Notes: generated from the letters alone by a model not told the origin. A DNA stretch of 46,476 nt from Steroidobacteraceae bacterium (GCA_019634915.1 JAHCAN010000020.1:1-46476); one strand, 5' to 3'; positions 8,848 to 18,284 are shown, counted from the first letter of the stretch. Made by a program: numbers and translations.

Positions 8848-9734
8848 CACTGCACGACTTCGAGCCGCCGCTCGCGGCGCCCGACGAGCCGCTCCATGAA
8901 AAATTCGACGTTGCCGCGCGGCCCCGCCGGTACAGGCCACTTATCGACCGCACCCGCCAGTTTCTTGAATGCGATTGCCGCGGGACTGCCGGGCGCGACC
9001 TCGAGAACCGTGCGCTGTTCACGGTTTGCGCGCGGCAGCCAGGGGTCTTCCGGGATCGTGCCGGCGAATTCCAGCGTCACGTCGAGGAAGCGCGTGGTCA
9101 CGCGCTCGAGATTGCGGTACAGCGACTCGCCGCCGTCCGCCCCGCGAATCCGGTTGGCCAGCACGCGGAAACTGCGTACGCCATGATTGCGACTCAGCAC
9201 CTTGACGAGCGCGTAGGCATCGGTCAGCGAGGCGGGCTCGTCGCAGACGACGAGCAGCACCTGCTGCGCGGCCTGCGAGAACTGCAGCACGCCGTGCGCG
9301 ATGCCCGCGGCCGTGTCGACGATCAGCACGTCGAGCCCGGTCGCGAGGCTGCTGAAGCCCTGCACGATGCCGAGATGTTCGGCGGCGCCGAGTGTCGCGA
9401 GGGCTGCGACGCCGGAGGCGCCGGGCACGACCTTGAAGCCCTGCGGCGTGTCGAGCACGACTTCCTCGAGCCTGCGCTCGCCCGACAGTACCTGTGCCAT
9501 CGTATGGCGCGGCGTCAGACCGAGGAACACGTCGACGTTGGCGAGCCCGAGATCGCCGTCGAGCAGCATCACGCGCTGCCCGCCGGCCGCGAGCGCCGTG
9601 GCGAGCGACACCGCGACGCTGGTCTTGCCGACGCCACCCTTGCCGCCGGTGACGGCGATGACCTTGACCGGTCGCATGCCCTGCACCGCGCCTCCTCGCA
9701 CCACCCGCAGGCCGCGGATCTCAGGCGAGCGCAT
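8847..9734 (-). CDS. fleN: Flagellar number regulator FleN/FlhG (MinD-like ATPase)
   Basis: FleN limits flagellar number; in Pseudomonas it antagonises FleQ, and it acts with FlhF. From the ATG at 9734 it has 295 residues. The deviant Walker A GGKGGVGKT is at 30-38, the switch region at LDGDLGLANVDVFLG and Walker B at DVLIVDTAAG. The C-terminal part is divergent. The ATG at 9677 (MRPVKVIAVTGG) is an alternative that resembles the short Pseudomonas N-terminus. The longer form overlaps flhF by 14 bases and adds a basic segment ending GLRVVRGG. That segment only loosely recalls the DQAxxLR activation helix of other FlhG proteins and lacks its glutamine. Confidence 0.93.
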   Translation of the reverse strand: MRSPEIRGLRVVRGGAVQGMRPVKVIAVTGGKGGVGKTSVAVSLATALAAGGQRVMLLDGDLGLANVDVFLGLTPRHTMAQVLSGERRLEEVVLDTPQGFKVVPGASGVAALATLGAAEHLGIVQGFSSLATGLDVLIVDTAAGIAHGVLQFSQAAQQVLLVVCDEPASLTDAYALVKVLSRNHGVRSFRVLANRIRGADGGESLYRNLERVTTRFLDVTLEFAGTIPEDPWLPRANREQRTVLEVAPGSPAAIAFKKLAGAVDKWPVPAGPRGNVEFFMERLVGRRERRLEVVQ

Positions 9735-10914
9735 GCGCGAGACCTCCGAAGCGGCGCTGCAGCAGGTCCTCGTCGGCGCTCGCACCCGACTTCTCGGCCA
9801 GCGTGACGGCGCGCACGACGAGCTGGTGGGCCCGCGCGGGCACGAGATCCTCGGGAATGCGCTGCCCCTCGCTGACCCAGGTCAGCGGCAGTCGCGCATG
9901 GATCAGCGCCGACAGCACGCCGCCGAGGCTCGCCGCCTCGTCGAGCTTGGTCAGCAGGCAGCAGGACAGCCGCACCGACGCGAAGCGCGCCAGCGACTCC
10001 TCGGCCGCACCGGCCTGGGCACTGGCGGCGAGCACGAGTGCCATTTCGAGCGCCGGATGCGAGCCCGCGATCGCCTCGAGCTTCGCGCCGAGGCGCAGGT
10101 CACGCTGGCTCGTGCCGGCCGTGTCGATCAGCACGAGCGGCACGTCGGCGAGATCGGCGAGCAGTTGCTCGAGCTCGCGACGATGCTCGACCGCATGCGC
10201 CGGCACGCCCAGCAGGCGGCCGAGATTGTGGATCTGTTCCTGCGCACCGAAGCGCACGCCGTCGGTCGAGACCAGCGCGAGGCCCTGCGGGCCGCGCTCG
10301 AGCACCCAGCGCGCGGCGAGCTTGGCGATTGCAGTCGACTTGCCGACGCCGGTCGGACCGACGAACGCCACGCGGCCCCCGCCCGTGAGCCAGCGGTCGG
10401 CGGCGACCGGAATCTTCTGCGCGAGCACGGCGCGCGCACGGTGCTGCGCACGCTGCAGATCGAGCCGCGCCGGCAGGTCCGCGATGATCGAGGCCGCGAT
10501 GTCGTTCGCGAGGCCCATCTGCGTCAGTTCGGTGAGCACTTCGGCCTGCACCGGCGCGCGGCGGGTCAGGTCGTTCCAGGCGAGTGTCGCGAGCTGGCCC
10601 TCGAGCAGCCGGCGCAGGCTGCGCAGCTCCGACTGCATGTCCTCGGCGCTGCCGCCGGTCGTGCCGGGAGCCGCGCGCGCGCCGCCGGGCGCGACATGCG
10701 CCGCGAGTTCCGCGAGCGCGACCGAGGCGGTCGTGTCGGCGGCCGCGGCCGGCGCGAGATCGGCCGGCTGCAGGTCGAAGTCCATCGCGGCGACCACTTC
10801 GACGCCGCCCTCGACCTTGCGTGTCGAGAGAATGACGGCATCGGGCCCCTGGGCGTCGCGGATCTGGCGCAGGCACTCGGCCATGTCCTTCCCGACGTAA
10901 CGTCTCATGTTCAT
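9721..10914 (-). CDS. flhF: Flagellar placement GTPase FlhF
   Basis: FlhF is the SRP-family GTPase that marks the pole for flagellar assembly. The 397 residues begin with a B-domain, MRRYVGKDMAECLRQIRDAQ then GPDAVILSTRKV. An Ala-rich linker and the NG domain follow: P-loop GPTGVGKS at 186-193, LIDTAGTSQRDL for G3 and LLTKLDEAASLG for G4. A start at the second Met (codon 3) is equally possible. The neighbours flhA upstream and fleN downstream are the standard arrangement for polar flagellates. Confidence 0.95.
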   Translation of the reverse strand: MNMRRYVGKDMAECLRQIRDAQGPDAVILSTRKVEGGVEVVAAMDFDLQPADLAPAAAADTTASVALAELAAHVAPGGARAAPGTTGGSAEDMQSELRSLRRLLEGQLATLAWNDLTRRAPVQAEVLTELTQMGLANDIAASIIADLPARLDLQRAQHRARAVLAQKIPVAADRWLTGGGRVAFVGPTGVGKSTAIAKLAARWVLERGPQGLALVSTDGVRFGAQEQIHNLGRLLGVPAHAVEHRRELEQLLADLADVPLVLIDTAGTSQRDLRLGAKLEAIAGSHPALEMALVLAASAQAGAAEESLARFASVRLSCCLLTKLDEAASLGGVLSALIHARLPLTWVSEGQRIPEDLVPARAHQLVVRAVTLAEKSGASADEDLLQRRFGGLAHALA

Positions 10915-10936
10915 GCGGTTCGTCTCCGTTGCGCGC

Positions 10937-13027
10937 TCAGCGACCGATCGCCGTCACGAGGCGCACCCTGCGGTTGTCCGGGATCTCGTTCCAGGCGAGC
11001 ACGTGCAGGCCCGGGACTCCCGCGCGCAGGAAACGCGCCAGCGTCGGCCGCAGCTGCGGCGGCGCCAGCAGCACGGCGGGTTCACCGGCCATTTCCTGGC
11101 GTCGCGCGGCATCCGCGACCTGCTTCTGCAGCCGTTCCGCGAGCCCGGGCTCGAGCCCGGGCGTCACGGCACCGCCGCTTTGTCCTGAACCTTGCAAGAG
11201 CTGTTCCAGCTCGGGCTCGAGGGTCATCACCGGCAGCTCCTCGGCGAGCCCGGCGATGTCCTGCACGATCTGGCGCCCGAGCGCGATGCGCACCTGCGCC
11301 TGCAGCGCCACCGGATCCTGGGTGCGCAGCGCGTGCTCGGCCAGCGCCTCGACGATCGCGCGCGTATTGCGGATCGGAATGCGCTCGGCGAGCAGCCCCT
11401 GCAGCACGCGCACCAGCACGCTGAGCGGCAGCAGCTTCGGCACGAGATCCTCGACGAGCTTCGGCGCGGTCTTCGCGAGCGTCGCGACCAGCTGTTGCAC
11501 TTCTTCGTGGCCGAGCAGCTCGTGGGCGTGCTGGCCGATCACGTGCGACAGGTGGGTTGCGATCACGGTGCCCGGGTCGACGACCGTGTAGCCGAGCGTC
11601 TGCGCATGCTCGCGCGCGGCCGGCTCGATCCACACCGCCTCCATGCCGAAGGCCGGATCGCGCGTCGCGATGCCGTTCACGGCGCCGAACACGCGGCCGG
11701 GATTGATCGCGAGCTCGCGGTCGGGATGCACGACGCCCTCGCCGACCGTGACGCCGGCGAGGTTGATCCGGTAGGAGTTCGGGCCGAGCTCGAGGTTGTC
11801 GCGGATGTGCACCGGCTGCACCAGGAAGCCGAGCTCCTGCGAGAGCTTGCGGCGCACGCCGCGGATGCGCGCGAGCAGGTCGCCCGCCTGCGCGCGATCG
11901 ATCAGCGACACGAGGCGATAACCCACCTCGAGCGAAATCGCCTCGACCGGACGCACGTCGTCCCAGGAGACGTCCTGCGGTTCCGCCGGCATCTCGGCGA
12001 CCGCCGCCACGGGCGCCGGCGCGGCTCGCGCCACGCGTTCGCGCTGCTGGCGCCACCAGGCCGCTCCTGCGCAAATGGCGGCCATCGTGAGGAAGGCCGC
12101 GTTCGGCATTCCGGGAACGACGCCCATCACCGCCAGCAGCCCGGCGGCCGTCCACAGCGCGCGCGGCCGGCCAAACAGCTGCCGTGCCACCTCGCTGCCC
12201 ATGTCCTGCTCGCCCGACATGCGCGTGACGATCAGTGCGACCGCGGTCGACAGCAGCAGCGCCGGCAGCTGCGCGACCAGGCCGTCGCCAATCGTCAGCA
12301 GCGCGTAGTTGCGCGCCGCATCGCCGGCGGCCATGTCGTGCATCATCGTGCCGATCGCGAGCCCACCGACCATGTTGATGACCACGATCAGGATGCCGGC
12401 GACCGCGTCGCCGCGCACGAACTTGCTGGCGCCGTCCATCGAGCCGTAGAAATCCGCCTCGGCGCGCACTTCGGTGCGGCGCTTGCGCGCCTCGTCCTGC
12501 GTGATCAGGCCCGCGTTCAGGTCGGCGTCGATCGCCATCTGCTTGCCGGGCATCGCATCGAGCGTGAAGCGCGCGCTCACCTCCGAGATGCGGCCCGCGC
12601 CCTTGGTGACGACCACGAAGTTCACGATCGTCAGGATCACGAACACGACCACGCCGACGACGTAGTTGCCGCCGATCACGAACTCGCCAAACGATTCGAT
12701 CACGTGGCCCGCGGCGCCGGTGCCCTGGTGGCCGTGCATCAGCACGACGCGCGTCGAGGCGACGTTGAGCGCGAGCCGCAGCAGCGTCGCGAGCAGCAGC
12801 ACCGACGGAAACACGCCGAACTCGAGCGGCCGCGCGACGTAGAACACCGCCATCACGATCACGATCGACAGCGCGATGTTGAACGTGAACAGCGCATCGA
12901 GCGCGAGCGGCGGCAGCGGCACGATAACCATCGCGAGCACCGCGAGCAGGCCGATCGGCACGCCGAGGCCTGAACGCAGCAGCGTGGTGAGCGAAGGCAT
13001 TGCGAAAGCGGGTGTGGTGGCAGCCAT
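10937..13027 (-). CDS. flhA: Flagellar export gate protein FlhA
   Basis: FlhA is the large export-gate subunit that forms a nonameric cytoplasmic ring. The 696 residues have an N-terminal half with about eight transmembrane helices. The conserved loop RFTLDAMPGKQMAIDADLNAG identifies the FHIPEP family. The cytoplasmic domain at about 340-696 follows after a poorly conserved linker and ends in QLRPTLARFLRAGVPGLHVL. The length is normal. It starts 5 bases after the flhB stop, so it belongs to the fliL-flhA transcription unit. Confidence 0.96.
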   Translation of the reverse strand: MAATTPAFAMPSLTTLLRSGLGVPIGLLAVLAMVIVPLPPLALDALFTFNIALSIVIVMAVFYVARPLEFGVFPSVLLLATLLRLALNVASTRVVLMHGHQGTGAAGHVIESFGEFVIGGNYVVGVVVFVILTIVNFVVVTKGAGRISEVSARFTLDAMPGKQMAIDADLNAGLITQDEARKRRTEVRAEADFYGSMDGASKFVRGDAVAGILIVVINMVGGLAIGTMMHDMAAGDAARNYALLTIGDGLVAQLPALLLSTAVALIVTRMSGEQDMGSEVARQLFGRPRALWTAAGLLAVMGVVPGMPNAAFLTMAAICAGAAWWRQQRERVARAAPAPVAAVAEMPAEPQDVSWDDVRPVEAISLEVGYRLVSLIDRAQAGDLLARIRGVRRKLSQELGFLVQPVHIRDNLELGPNSYRINLAGVTVGEGVVHPDRELAINPGRVFGAVNGIATRDPAFGMEAVWIEPAAREHAQTLGYTVVDPGTVIATHLSHVIGQHAHELLGHEEVQQLVATLAKTAPKLVEDLVPKLLPLSVLVRVLQGLLAERIPIRNTRAIVEALAEHALRTQDPVALQAQVRIALGRQIVQDIAGLAEELPVMTLEPELEQLLQGSGQSGGAVTPGLEPGLAERLQKQVADAARRQEMAGEPAVLLAPPQLRPTLARFLRAGVPGLHVLAWNEIPDNRRVRLVTAIGR

Positions 13028-13032
13028 GATCG

Positions 13033-14136
13033 TCAGTTCATCCTCGGCGGGGGCGGCAGCGCGGTGCCGGCATCACGGGCGGCACGCAGCTGGAAGACAT
13101 AGGTGAGTACCTGGGCGACCGCCGCATAGAGCGCGGCCGGGATCTCGCTGCCGATCTCGACACTGCGATGCAGCGCGCGAGCGAGCGGCGGCGCCTCGAC
13201 GATCGGCACGGCGTGTTCGGCGGCGAGTTCGCGGATCCGCGCGGCGATCAGGTCCGCGCCCTTGGCGACGACGACCGGCGCGCGCATGCGGCTGTCGTCG
13301 TAGCGCAGCGCCACCGCGTAGTGGGTCGGGTTGGTCACGACCACGTCGGCGGTCGGCACGTCCTGCAGCATGCGTCCTTGCGCGAGCGTCTGCTGGATCT
13401 GGCGGATGCGGCCCTTCACTTCCGGCGAACCGTCGGACTCGCGGTACTCGCGCTTGACCTGATCGCGCGTCATGCGCAGCTCGCGCGCGTGGCGCCACAG
13501 CTGGTAGGGAACGTCGACGCCGGCGATCAGCACGAGCGCCGCGGCGAGCACGATCAGGGTCGTGCCGACGAGACCGAACGCGGCGGCGATCGCGACCTCG
13601 GTCGGCTGGGCGCCGAGCCCGAGCAGCTGCGGCGCGCTGCGCCACAGCGACCAGACGGCGAGCGTGGCGACCAGCCCGAACTTGGCGAAGGCCTTGCACA
13701 GCTCGACGAGGCCGCGCACCGAGAAAATGCGCTGCATGCCCTTGAGCGGATTGAGGCGGCCGAACTGCGGCTGCAGCGCCTTGGTCGTGAAATTCCAGCC
13801 GCCGATTGCGAGCGGCGCAAGCAGCGCGGCCAGCACGACGATCACGAACACCGGCAGGCAGGCGAGACCGACCTCGAGCAGCGCGCTCGACAGCGCCGGG
13901 ACCATGCGCGTCTCGTCGAGCGCCTCAGCCGGTGCGATCGCGAGCCCGTGGCGCAGCGCATCGAGCACCGCAGTGCCGAGATGGCCGCCGAGCAGCGTGA
14001 TCGCGGTCGATGCCGCGACCAGCACGACGCAAGCCGACAGCTCCTGCGAGCGCGCCACCTGACCGTCGCGGCGCGCTTCCTGGGCACGCTTCGGTGTAGC
14101 TCGTTCGGTGCGTTCCTGCTGGTCGTGCTCCGCCAT
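13033..14136 (-). CDS. flhB: Flagellar export switch protein FlhB
   Basis: FlhB changes export specificity from rod/hook to filament subunits after self-cleavage. The 367 residues have a charged N-terminus (ERTERATPKRAQEARRDGQV), four hydrophobic segments at about 33-52, 88-110, 150-168 and 185-208, and the cytoplasmic domain. The autocleavage motif NPTH is at residues 269-272, the same numbering as in Salmonella as I recall it. It is followed by YAVALRYD. The tail beyond the FlhB core ends in a proline-rich LPPPPRMN. All critical residues are present. Confidence 0.96.
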   Translation of the reverse strand: MAEHDQQERTERATPKRAQEARRDGQVARSQELSACVVLVAASTAITLLGGHLGTAVLDALRHGLAIAPAEALDETRMVPALSSALLEVGLACLPVFVIVVLAALLAPLAIGGWNFTTKALQPQFGRLNPLKGMQRIFSVRGLVELCKAFAKFGLVATLAVWSLWRSAPQLLGLGAQPTEVAIAAAFGLVGTTLIVLAAALVLIAGVDVPYQLWRHARELRMTRDQVKREYRESDGSPEVKGRIRQIQQTLAQGRMLQDVPTADVVVTNPTHYAVALRYDDSRMRAPVVVAKGADLIAARIRELAAEHAVPIVEAPPLARALHRSVEIGSEIPAALYAAVAQVLTYVFQLRAARDAGTALPPPPRMN

Positions 14137-14146
14137 CCCCCGCCCC

Positions 14147-14917
14147 TCAATGCGTGAAGCCGGCCAGCACGGCGGAGGCTTCGCCCAGCAGCGTGATGAA
14201 GCCCGACTGCACGGCCGGCAGACCGAGCAGCACGACGGCGAGGCCGAAGGCGAGCGTGACCGGGAAGCCGACCGCGAACAGGTTCAGCGTCGGCGCCGCG
14301 CGGCTCATCACGCCGAAGGCGAGATTGGCGACCAGCATCGCCGTCATGCCCGGCAGGGCGACCATCAGCGAGCCGGAGATCACGCGGCCGGTCCAGATCG
14401 CAAGCGTCCAGAGTTCATCGGTGCCGAGGCCGCCGGCGCCGGGCGGCAGCGTCTGCAGCCCGCGGGCGAGCAGCTCGACCAGCGCGAGGTGACCGTCGAG
14501 CGCGAGGAAGGTCAGCACGACGATCAGCGTGTACAGCTGGCCCAGCACCGGCGTGCTGACGCCGCGCACCGGATCCATGTTGAACGCGAACGACAGGCCG
14601 CTGGTATTGGCGAGCAGCTGCCCGCCGAGGCCGACGGCGTCGAAGACGACCTGCAATGCAAAGCCGATCGTGACGCCGATCAGCAGCTGCTCGGCGATCA
14701 GCAGGACCGTGGAGGCCGACAGCAGGTCGACGGCCGGGGACGACACCAGCGGCGCGACGATCACGGTGATCGCGAGCGCGAGCACGAGACGGATGCGCGC
14801 CGGCACGAACACCGCGCCGAACACCGGCGCGACCATCAGGCAGGCGCCGATGCGCACGAACGGCAGCAGGTAGTCGGCAATCAGTGCAGTCAGCTGTCCT
14901 GTCGTGAGCGTCAGCAT
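14147..14917 (-). CDS. fliR: Flagellar export gate protein FliR
   Basis: FliR forms the export-gate core with FliP and FliQ. The 256 residues contain about six hydrophobic segments and the typical FliR run LPFVRIGACLMVAPVFGAVFV near the N-terminus. The middle part (FAFNMDPVRGVSTPVLGQLY) and the C-terminal hydrophobic segments (NLFAVGFPVTLAFGLAVVLL) also fit the family. It lies 9 bases after fliQ and 10 bases before flhB. Confidence 0.95.
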   Translation of the reverse strand: MLTLTTGQLTALIADYLLPFVRIGACLMVAPVFGAVFVPARIRLVLALAITVIVAPLVSSPAVDLLSASTVLLIAEQLLIGVTIGFALQVVFDAVGLGGQLLANTSGLSFAFNMDPVRGVSTPVLGQLYTLIVVLTFLALDGHLALVELLARGLQTLPPGAGGLGTDELWTLAIWTGRVISGSLMVALPGMTAMLVANLAFGVMSRAAPTLNLFAVGFPVTLAFGLAVVLLGLPAVQSGFITLLGEASAVLAGFTH

Positions 14918-14926
14918 GCCGGTGCC

Positions 14927-15196
14927 TCAGCGGAGCATCCCGGGGATGCTCTCGAACAGCTCGCGCGTGTAGCCGACGATCAGCTTGAGCATCCACGGGC
15001 CCGCGAGCATCAGCGCGACCGCCATCGCGAACAGCTTCGGGATGAACGACAGCGTCATCTCGTTGATCTGGGTCGCCGCCTGGAACACGCCGACCAGCAG
15101 GCCCACCGCCAGCGCGACCAGCAGCAGCGGCGCGGCGAGCAGCAGCGTCACCTCGAGCGCGTGGCGGCCGATCGCGAGCACTTCATCCGGCGTCAT
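14927..15196 (-). CDS. fliQ: Flagellar export gate protein FliQ
   Basis: FliQ is a small helical-hairpin subunit of the export gate. Its 89 residues hold two hydrophobic helices (about 16-40 and 52-75) and the conserved piece [19 protein letters not shown] between them, which is diagnostic. Length is that of the family. Its ATG overlaps the fliP stop by four bases (ATGA). Confidence 0.96.
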   Translation of the reverse strand: MTPDEVLAIGRHALEVTLLLAAPLLLVALAVGLLVGVFQAATQINEMTLSFIPKLFAMAVALMLAGPWMLKLIVGYTRELFESIPGMLR

Positions 15197-15945
15197 GGGT
15201 TGAAACTCGCGGCGAGCGTGCCGATCACCAGCGACCAGCCGTCGACCAGCACGAACAGCATCAGCTTGAACGGCAGCGAGATCAGCACCGGCGAGAGCAT
15301 CATCATGCCCATCGACATCAGGATGCTGGCGACCACGAGGTCGATGATCACGAACGGAATGAAGATCAGGAAGCCGATCATGAAGGCGCTCTTCAGCTCG
15401 CTCGTGATGAAGGACGGTACCAGCACCGAGAACGGTACGTCCTCGGGTCCGGCATAGCCCTCGCCACCGGCGATCCGCACGAAGGTCGCGATGTCGCTCT
15501 CGCGGGTCTGGCTCAGCATGAACTGCTTCAGCGGCCCGCCCGCGCTGTCGAGCGCCGCACTCATCTCTATCGTGCCGGCCATGTAGGGCTGCAATGCCTC
15601 GGTGTTGATGCGGTCGAACACCGGCGCCATCACGAACAGCGTCAGGAACAGCGACAGGCCGACGATCACCTGGTTCGGCGGCGCCTGTCCGGCGCCGAGC
15701 GCCTGGCGCAGGATCGCGAGCACGATCACGATGCGCGTGAACGAAGTCATCATCAGCAGGATCGCCGGCAGGAAGGTGATCGCGGTCATCAGCGCGAGCA
15801 CCTGCAACGACAGCGACCAGGTCTGGCCGCCGCCCGGCGCGTTCTCCACCGTGATCGCCGGCAGGCCGGCGGCCGCCGAGGCGAGCGCCGGCAGCAACAG
15901 GGCGCCAGGCAGGCCGAGCAGCGCGATGAGCGCCGGCCGTTTCAC
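15193..15945 (-). CDS. fliP: Flagellar export gate protein FliP
   Basis: FliP is the main export-gate channel subunit. Starting at the GTG that overlaps the fliO stop (GTGA) gives 250 residues with a signal peptide at about 1-25 (ending LASAAAG), as usual for FliP. Three or more transmembrane helices follow. Conserved blocks are [19 protein letters not shown], then [20 protein letters not shown], and [20 protein letters not shown] near the C-terminus. The frame is open much further upstream, but that extension is antisense-type low-complexity sequence inside fliO. Confidence 0.95.
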   Translation of the reverse strand: MKRPALIALLGLPGALLLPALASAAAGLPAITVENAPGGGQTWSLSLQVLALMTAITFLPAILLMMTSFTRIVIVLAILRQALGAGQAPPNQVIVGLSLFLTLFVMAPVFDRINTEALQPYMAGTIEMSAALDSAGGPLKQFMLSQTRESDIATFVRIAGGEGYAGPEDVPFSVLVPSFITSELKSAFMIGFLIFIPFVIIDLVVASILMSMGMMMLSPVLISLPFKLMLFVLVDGWSLVIGTLAASFNP

Positions 15946-16376
15946 TTGCCGAGCCCCAGGCTGCGACGCAGCAGTGCGCGGAAGTCGGCCTGCGGCGCCT
16001 TCGACGGCAGGCCGGCCGTGTCGGGGCCCGCGCTGCTGAAGGCGTCGGCCGGCACTTCCTGCAGCAGGCTCACCTGGCCTGCGCTGACGCCGATCAGCAG
16101 CCGCGAGCCGCCGCACGCGAGCAGCACTACGCGCTCCTTCTGGCCGACCGCCAGTTCATCGACGATCGCCAGCACGCGCGCGCCGCCGCGCGGCAACCCG
16201 CGCAGGCGCTTCATCGCCCACGCGCAGGCAAAGATCACGAGCAGCACGACGCCGAGCGCGACCAGCACCTCCCCGGCGCCGCTCGCCGCCGACGCCGCGG
16301 CATGGCCGGCGGCCTGCGGCGCAGCGAACGGTGCCGGCGCGGCGGCCGGCACGGCATCAAGCAGCGGCTGGCTCAT
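15942..16376 (-). CDS. fliO: Flagellar assembly protein FliO
   Basis: FliO is a scaffold that helps FliP assemble. The 144 residues have an Ala/Pro-rich N-terminus, one transmembrane helix at about 36-55 ([20 protein letters not shown]) and a small cytoplasmic domain. That domain contains [20 protein letters not shown] and [16 protein letters not shown], the FliO pattern. Sequence outside this core is poorly conserved in the family. It is coupled at both ends, overlapping fliN (ATGA) and fliP (GTGA). Confidence 0.9.
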   Translation of the reverse strand: MSQPLLDAVPAAAPAPFAAPQAAGHAAASAASGAGEVLVALGVVLLVIFACAWAMKRLRGLPRGGARVLAIVDELAVGQKERVVLLACGGSRLLIGVSAGQVSLLQEVPADAFSSAGPDTAGLPSKAPQADFRALLRRSLGLGK

Positions 16377-16711
16377 TTGAGCTTGCGGATCCGCTCTGCG
16401 GGGCTGATCACGTCGGTCAGCCGGATGCCGAATTTCTCGTTGACGACGACCACCTCGCCGTGCGCGATCAGCGTGCCGTTGACGAACACGTCGAGGGCCT
16501 CACCGGCGGCGCGCTCGAGCTCGACGACCGAGCCCTGGTTCAACTGCAGCAGGTTCCTGATCGGAATGCGCGTGCGGCCGACTTCCATCGACAGCGTGAC
16601 CGGCACGTCGAGGATCACGTCGAGATTGACCTCGCGCGATGCGGCGGCGTCTTCGTTGAGGGTGGCAAACTCGGCCGCCGGTGCGGCCGCTTCGGTGGCG
16701 GTGGCATTCAT
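16373..16711 (-). CDS. fliN: Flagellar motor switch protein FliN
   Basis: FliN forms the lower C-ring and binds FliH. The 112 residues have a variable N-terminus and a SpoA (surface presentation of antigens) domain: DVILDVPVTLSMEVGRTRI, then IRNLLQLNQGSVVELERAAG, and VVVNEKFGIRLTDVISP. Length and motifs are typical. It lies 9 bases after fliM and overlaps fliO. Confidence 0.96.
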   Translation of the reverse strand: MNATATEAAAPAAEFATLNEDAAASREVNLDVILDVPVTLSMEVGRTRIPIRNLLQLNQGSVVELERAAGEALDVFVNGTLIAHGEVVVVNEKFGIRLTDVISPAERIRKLK

Positions 16712-16720
16712 GGTTGACCT

Positions 16721-17731
16721 TCACTGGCCTCTGGCGAGGCTGTCCTGGGAGGGGCTGGGGGGACGCGAGCGGCGCAGCCGCTCCTCGACCTTGACGGCCT
16801 GCTGGCCGCGCGAGACGCCGAAGCCGCCGCGGAACAGCGGCACCTCCTCGACGAGCACGGTGGCCTGGCCGTTGAAATCGCAGGGCACGATGTCGCCCGG
16901 CTTCAGGTTCAGCAGCTGCGCGAGCGAGAGCTGCGCGCGGCCGAGCAAAGTCTTGATCTGCACCTCGGCGTCCTCGATCTCCTCGCGCAACGTGTGCAGC
17001 CAGCGCTCGTCGTGCTCGGCGCGGTCGCTCTGCACGCCCGAATCGAGCACGTCGCGCAGCGGCTCGATCATCGAGTACGGCAGCGTCACGTGCAGGTCGC
17101 CGCCGCCGCCGTCGAGGTCGACGTGGAACGAGGTGATCACGACCACCTCGGTCGGGCTGACGATCGTTGCGAAGTGCGGGTTCACCTCCGAGGAGAGGAA
17201 TTCGATTTCGATCGGCGCGATGTGCGACCACGCCTCGCGCAGGTCGGCGAACACGCTCTTCAGCAGCATGTGGATCACGCGCGACTCGGTCGCCGTGAAG
17301 TCGCGGCCCTCGATCTTCGCGTGCCGGCCGTTGCCGCCGAAGAAGCTGTCGACGATCGCGAACACGAGCGACGGGCCGAGCACGACGAGACCGGTGCCGC
17401 GCAGCGGCGCGACGCGCACCAGGTTCAGGCTGCTCGGCAGGTGCAGCGTCTGCACGTACTCGCCGAACTTGCGCATCTGCACCGGCCCGACCGACACGTC
17501 GAGCGAGCGGCGCAGCAGGTTGTAGATGCTGGTGCGGAACAGGCGCGCGAAGCGCTCGTTGATCATCTCGAGCGTCGGCATGCGCCCGCGCACGATGCGC
17601 ATCTCGTTGCCGAAGTCGTACGGGCGTGCCTCGCCCGGTGGCGGCGGCGGATCGGTGCCGACGGCACCGCTGTCGACGCCATAGAGCAGCGCGTCGACCT
17701 CGTCCTGGTTCAGAATCTGCTGGCCCGACAT
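16721..17731 (-). CDS. fliM: Flagellar motor switch protein FliM
   Basis: FliM is the C-ring protein that receives phospho-CheY. The 336 residues begin with the CheY-binding peptide ILNQDEVDALLYGV (about 5-18). The middle domain begins near RMPTLEMINERFARLFRTSI and includes the GGxG-type loop region SFFGGNGRHAKIEGRDFTATE. A C-terminal SpoA domain (LLNLKPGDIVPCDFNGQATVLV) follows. It starts 13 bases after fliL. Confidence 0.96.
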   Translation of the reverse strand: MSGQQILNQDEVDALLYGVDSGAVGTDPPPPPGEARPYDFGNEMRIVRGRMPTLEMINERFARLFRTSIYNLLRRSLDVSVGPVQMRKFGEYVQTLHLPSSLNLVRVAPLRGTGLVVLGPSLVFAIVDSFFGGNGRHAKIEGRDFTATESRVIHMLLKSVFADLREAWSHIAPIEIEFLSSEVNPHFATIVSPTEVVVITSFHVDLDGGGGDLHVTLPYSMIEPLRDVLDSGVQSDRAEHDERWLHTLREEIEDAEVQIKTLLGRAQLSLAQLLNLKPGDIVPCDFNGQATVLVEEVPLFRGGFGVSRGQQAVKVEERLRRSRPPSPSQDSLARGQ

Positions 17732-17744
17732 GACGGCGCGGCTC

Positions 17745-18224
17745 CTACTGCATCACGAAGCTGGTGAAGTAGACCGCCTCGATCGCGTCGGGCTTGCCGC
17801 CCTCGCGCGCGGCGACGGCTCGCAGCGTGTCGAGGGCGCGCGCGCGCAGCGCCTCCTTGCCTTCGGGCGTCGCGATCACCGCGTACTGCTGGTTCGAGAG
17901 CAGCATCAGCAGGTCGTTGCGCACGACCGGATCGTGCTGCTTGATGAATTCGATCGCCTGCGGATCGCGGCTCATCACCTCGACGGTGACCTGCAGGAAG
18001 CGCACGAGCTGCTCGGCCTCGAAGTTGACGACGAATGCCGGGTCGAGCTTGTAGTACAGCGCCGGCTGCGGTTTCGGGGCGGCCGGCGCGTCGTGCGCTC
18101 CACCCTTCAGGTACCAGGCGCCGCCGGCACCGCCGCCGACGACGAGCAGCAGCAGCACGATCCACAGGAGTTTCTTCGACTTCGCCGGTGGCGCGGCGGG
18201 GGTTTCGGCCTGGGTTTCGGACAT
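17745..18224 (-). CDS. fliL: Flagellar basal body protein FliL
   Basis: FliL surrounds and supports the stator. I chose the ATG at 18224, giving 159 residues, because GAGGAAG lies at ribosome-site distance and the protein then starts with a short cytoplasmic tail. A transmembrane helix follows at about 19-40 (KKLLWIVLLLLVVGGGAGGA), then a periplasmic domain with LDPAFVVNFEAEQLVRFLQV. The longer frame to 18359 runs through the promoter. In this genome fliL is separated from fliK by a 6.1 kb block with a metabolic cassette, so it has its own sigma-54 promoter at 18269-18284. Confidence 0.94.
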   Translation of the reverse strand: MSETQAETPAAPPAKSKKLLWIVLLLLVVGGGAGGAWYLKGGAHDAPAAPKPQPALYYKLDPAFVVNFEAEQLVRFLQVTVEVMSRDPQAIEFIKQHDPVVRNDLLMLLSNQQYAVIATPEGKEALRARALDTLRAVAAREGGKPDAIEAVYFTSFVMQ

Positions 18225-18268
18225 CTCGACGGCTTCCTCGGGCAAACGCATGCGATCGCGCGAGGTCG

Positions 18269-18284
18269 TGCAAGGCCGATGCCA
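18269..18284 (-). promoter_or_regulatory. Sigma-54 promoter of fliL-flhA operon
   Basis: Read on the minus strand, the element is TGGCATCGGCCTTGCA. The GG and GC dinucleotides are separated by exactly 10 bases, and it matches TGGCAC-N5-TTGCA at every position but one. Transcription would start near 18258, leaving a leader of about 35 bases before the fliL ATG with its GAGGAAG site. In Pseudomonas the fliL operon depends on RpoN and FleQ/FleR-type activators, which are also encoded here. The rest of the 198-base gap (18225-18422) shows only a short GTGTG/CACAC repeat at 18342-18359. Confidence 0.82.

Noticed and set aside
11192-12973. Plus-strand open frame of 593 codons opposite flhA
   Set aside because: Arg/His/Asp-rich mirror frame of flhA with no recognisable domain; flhA is unmistakable on the other strand.
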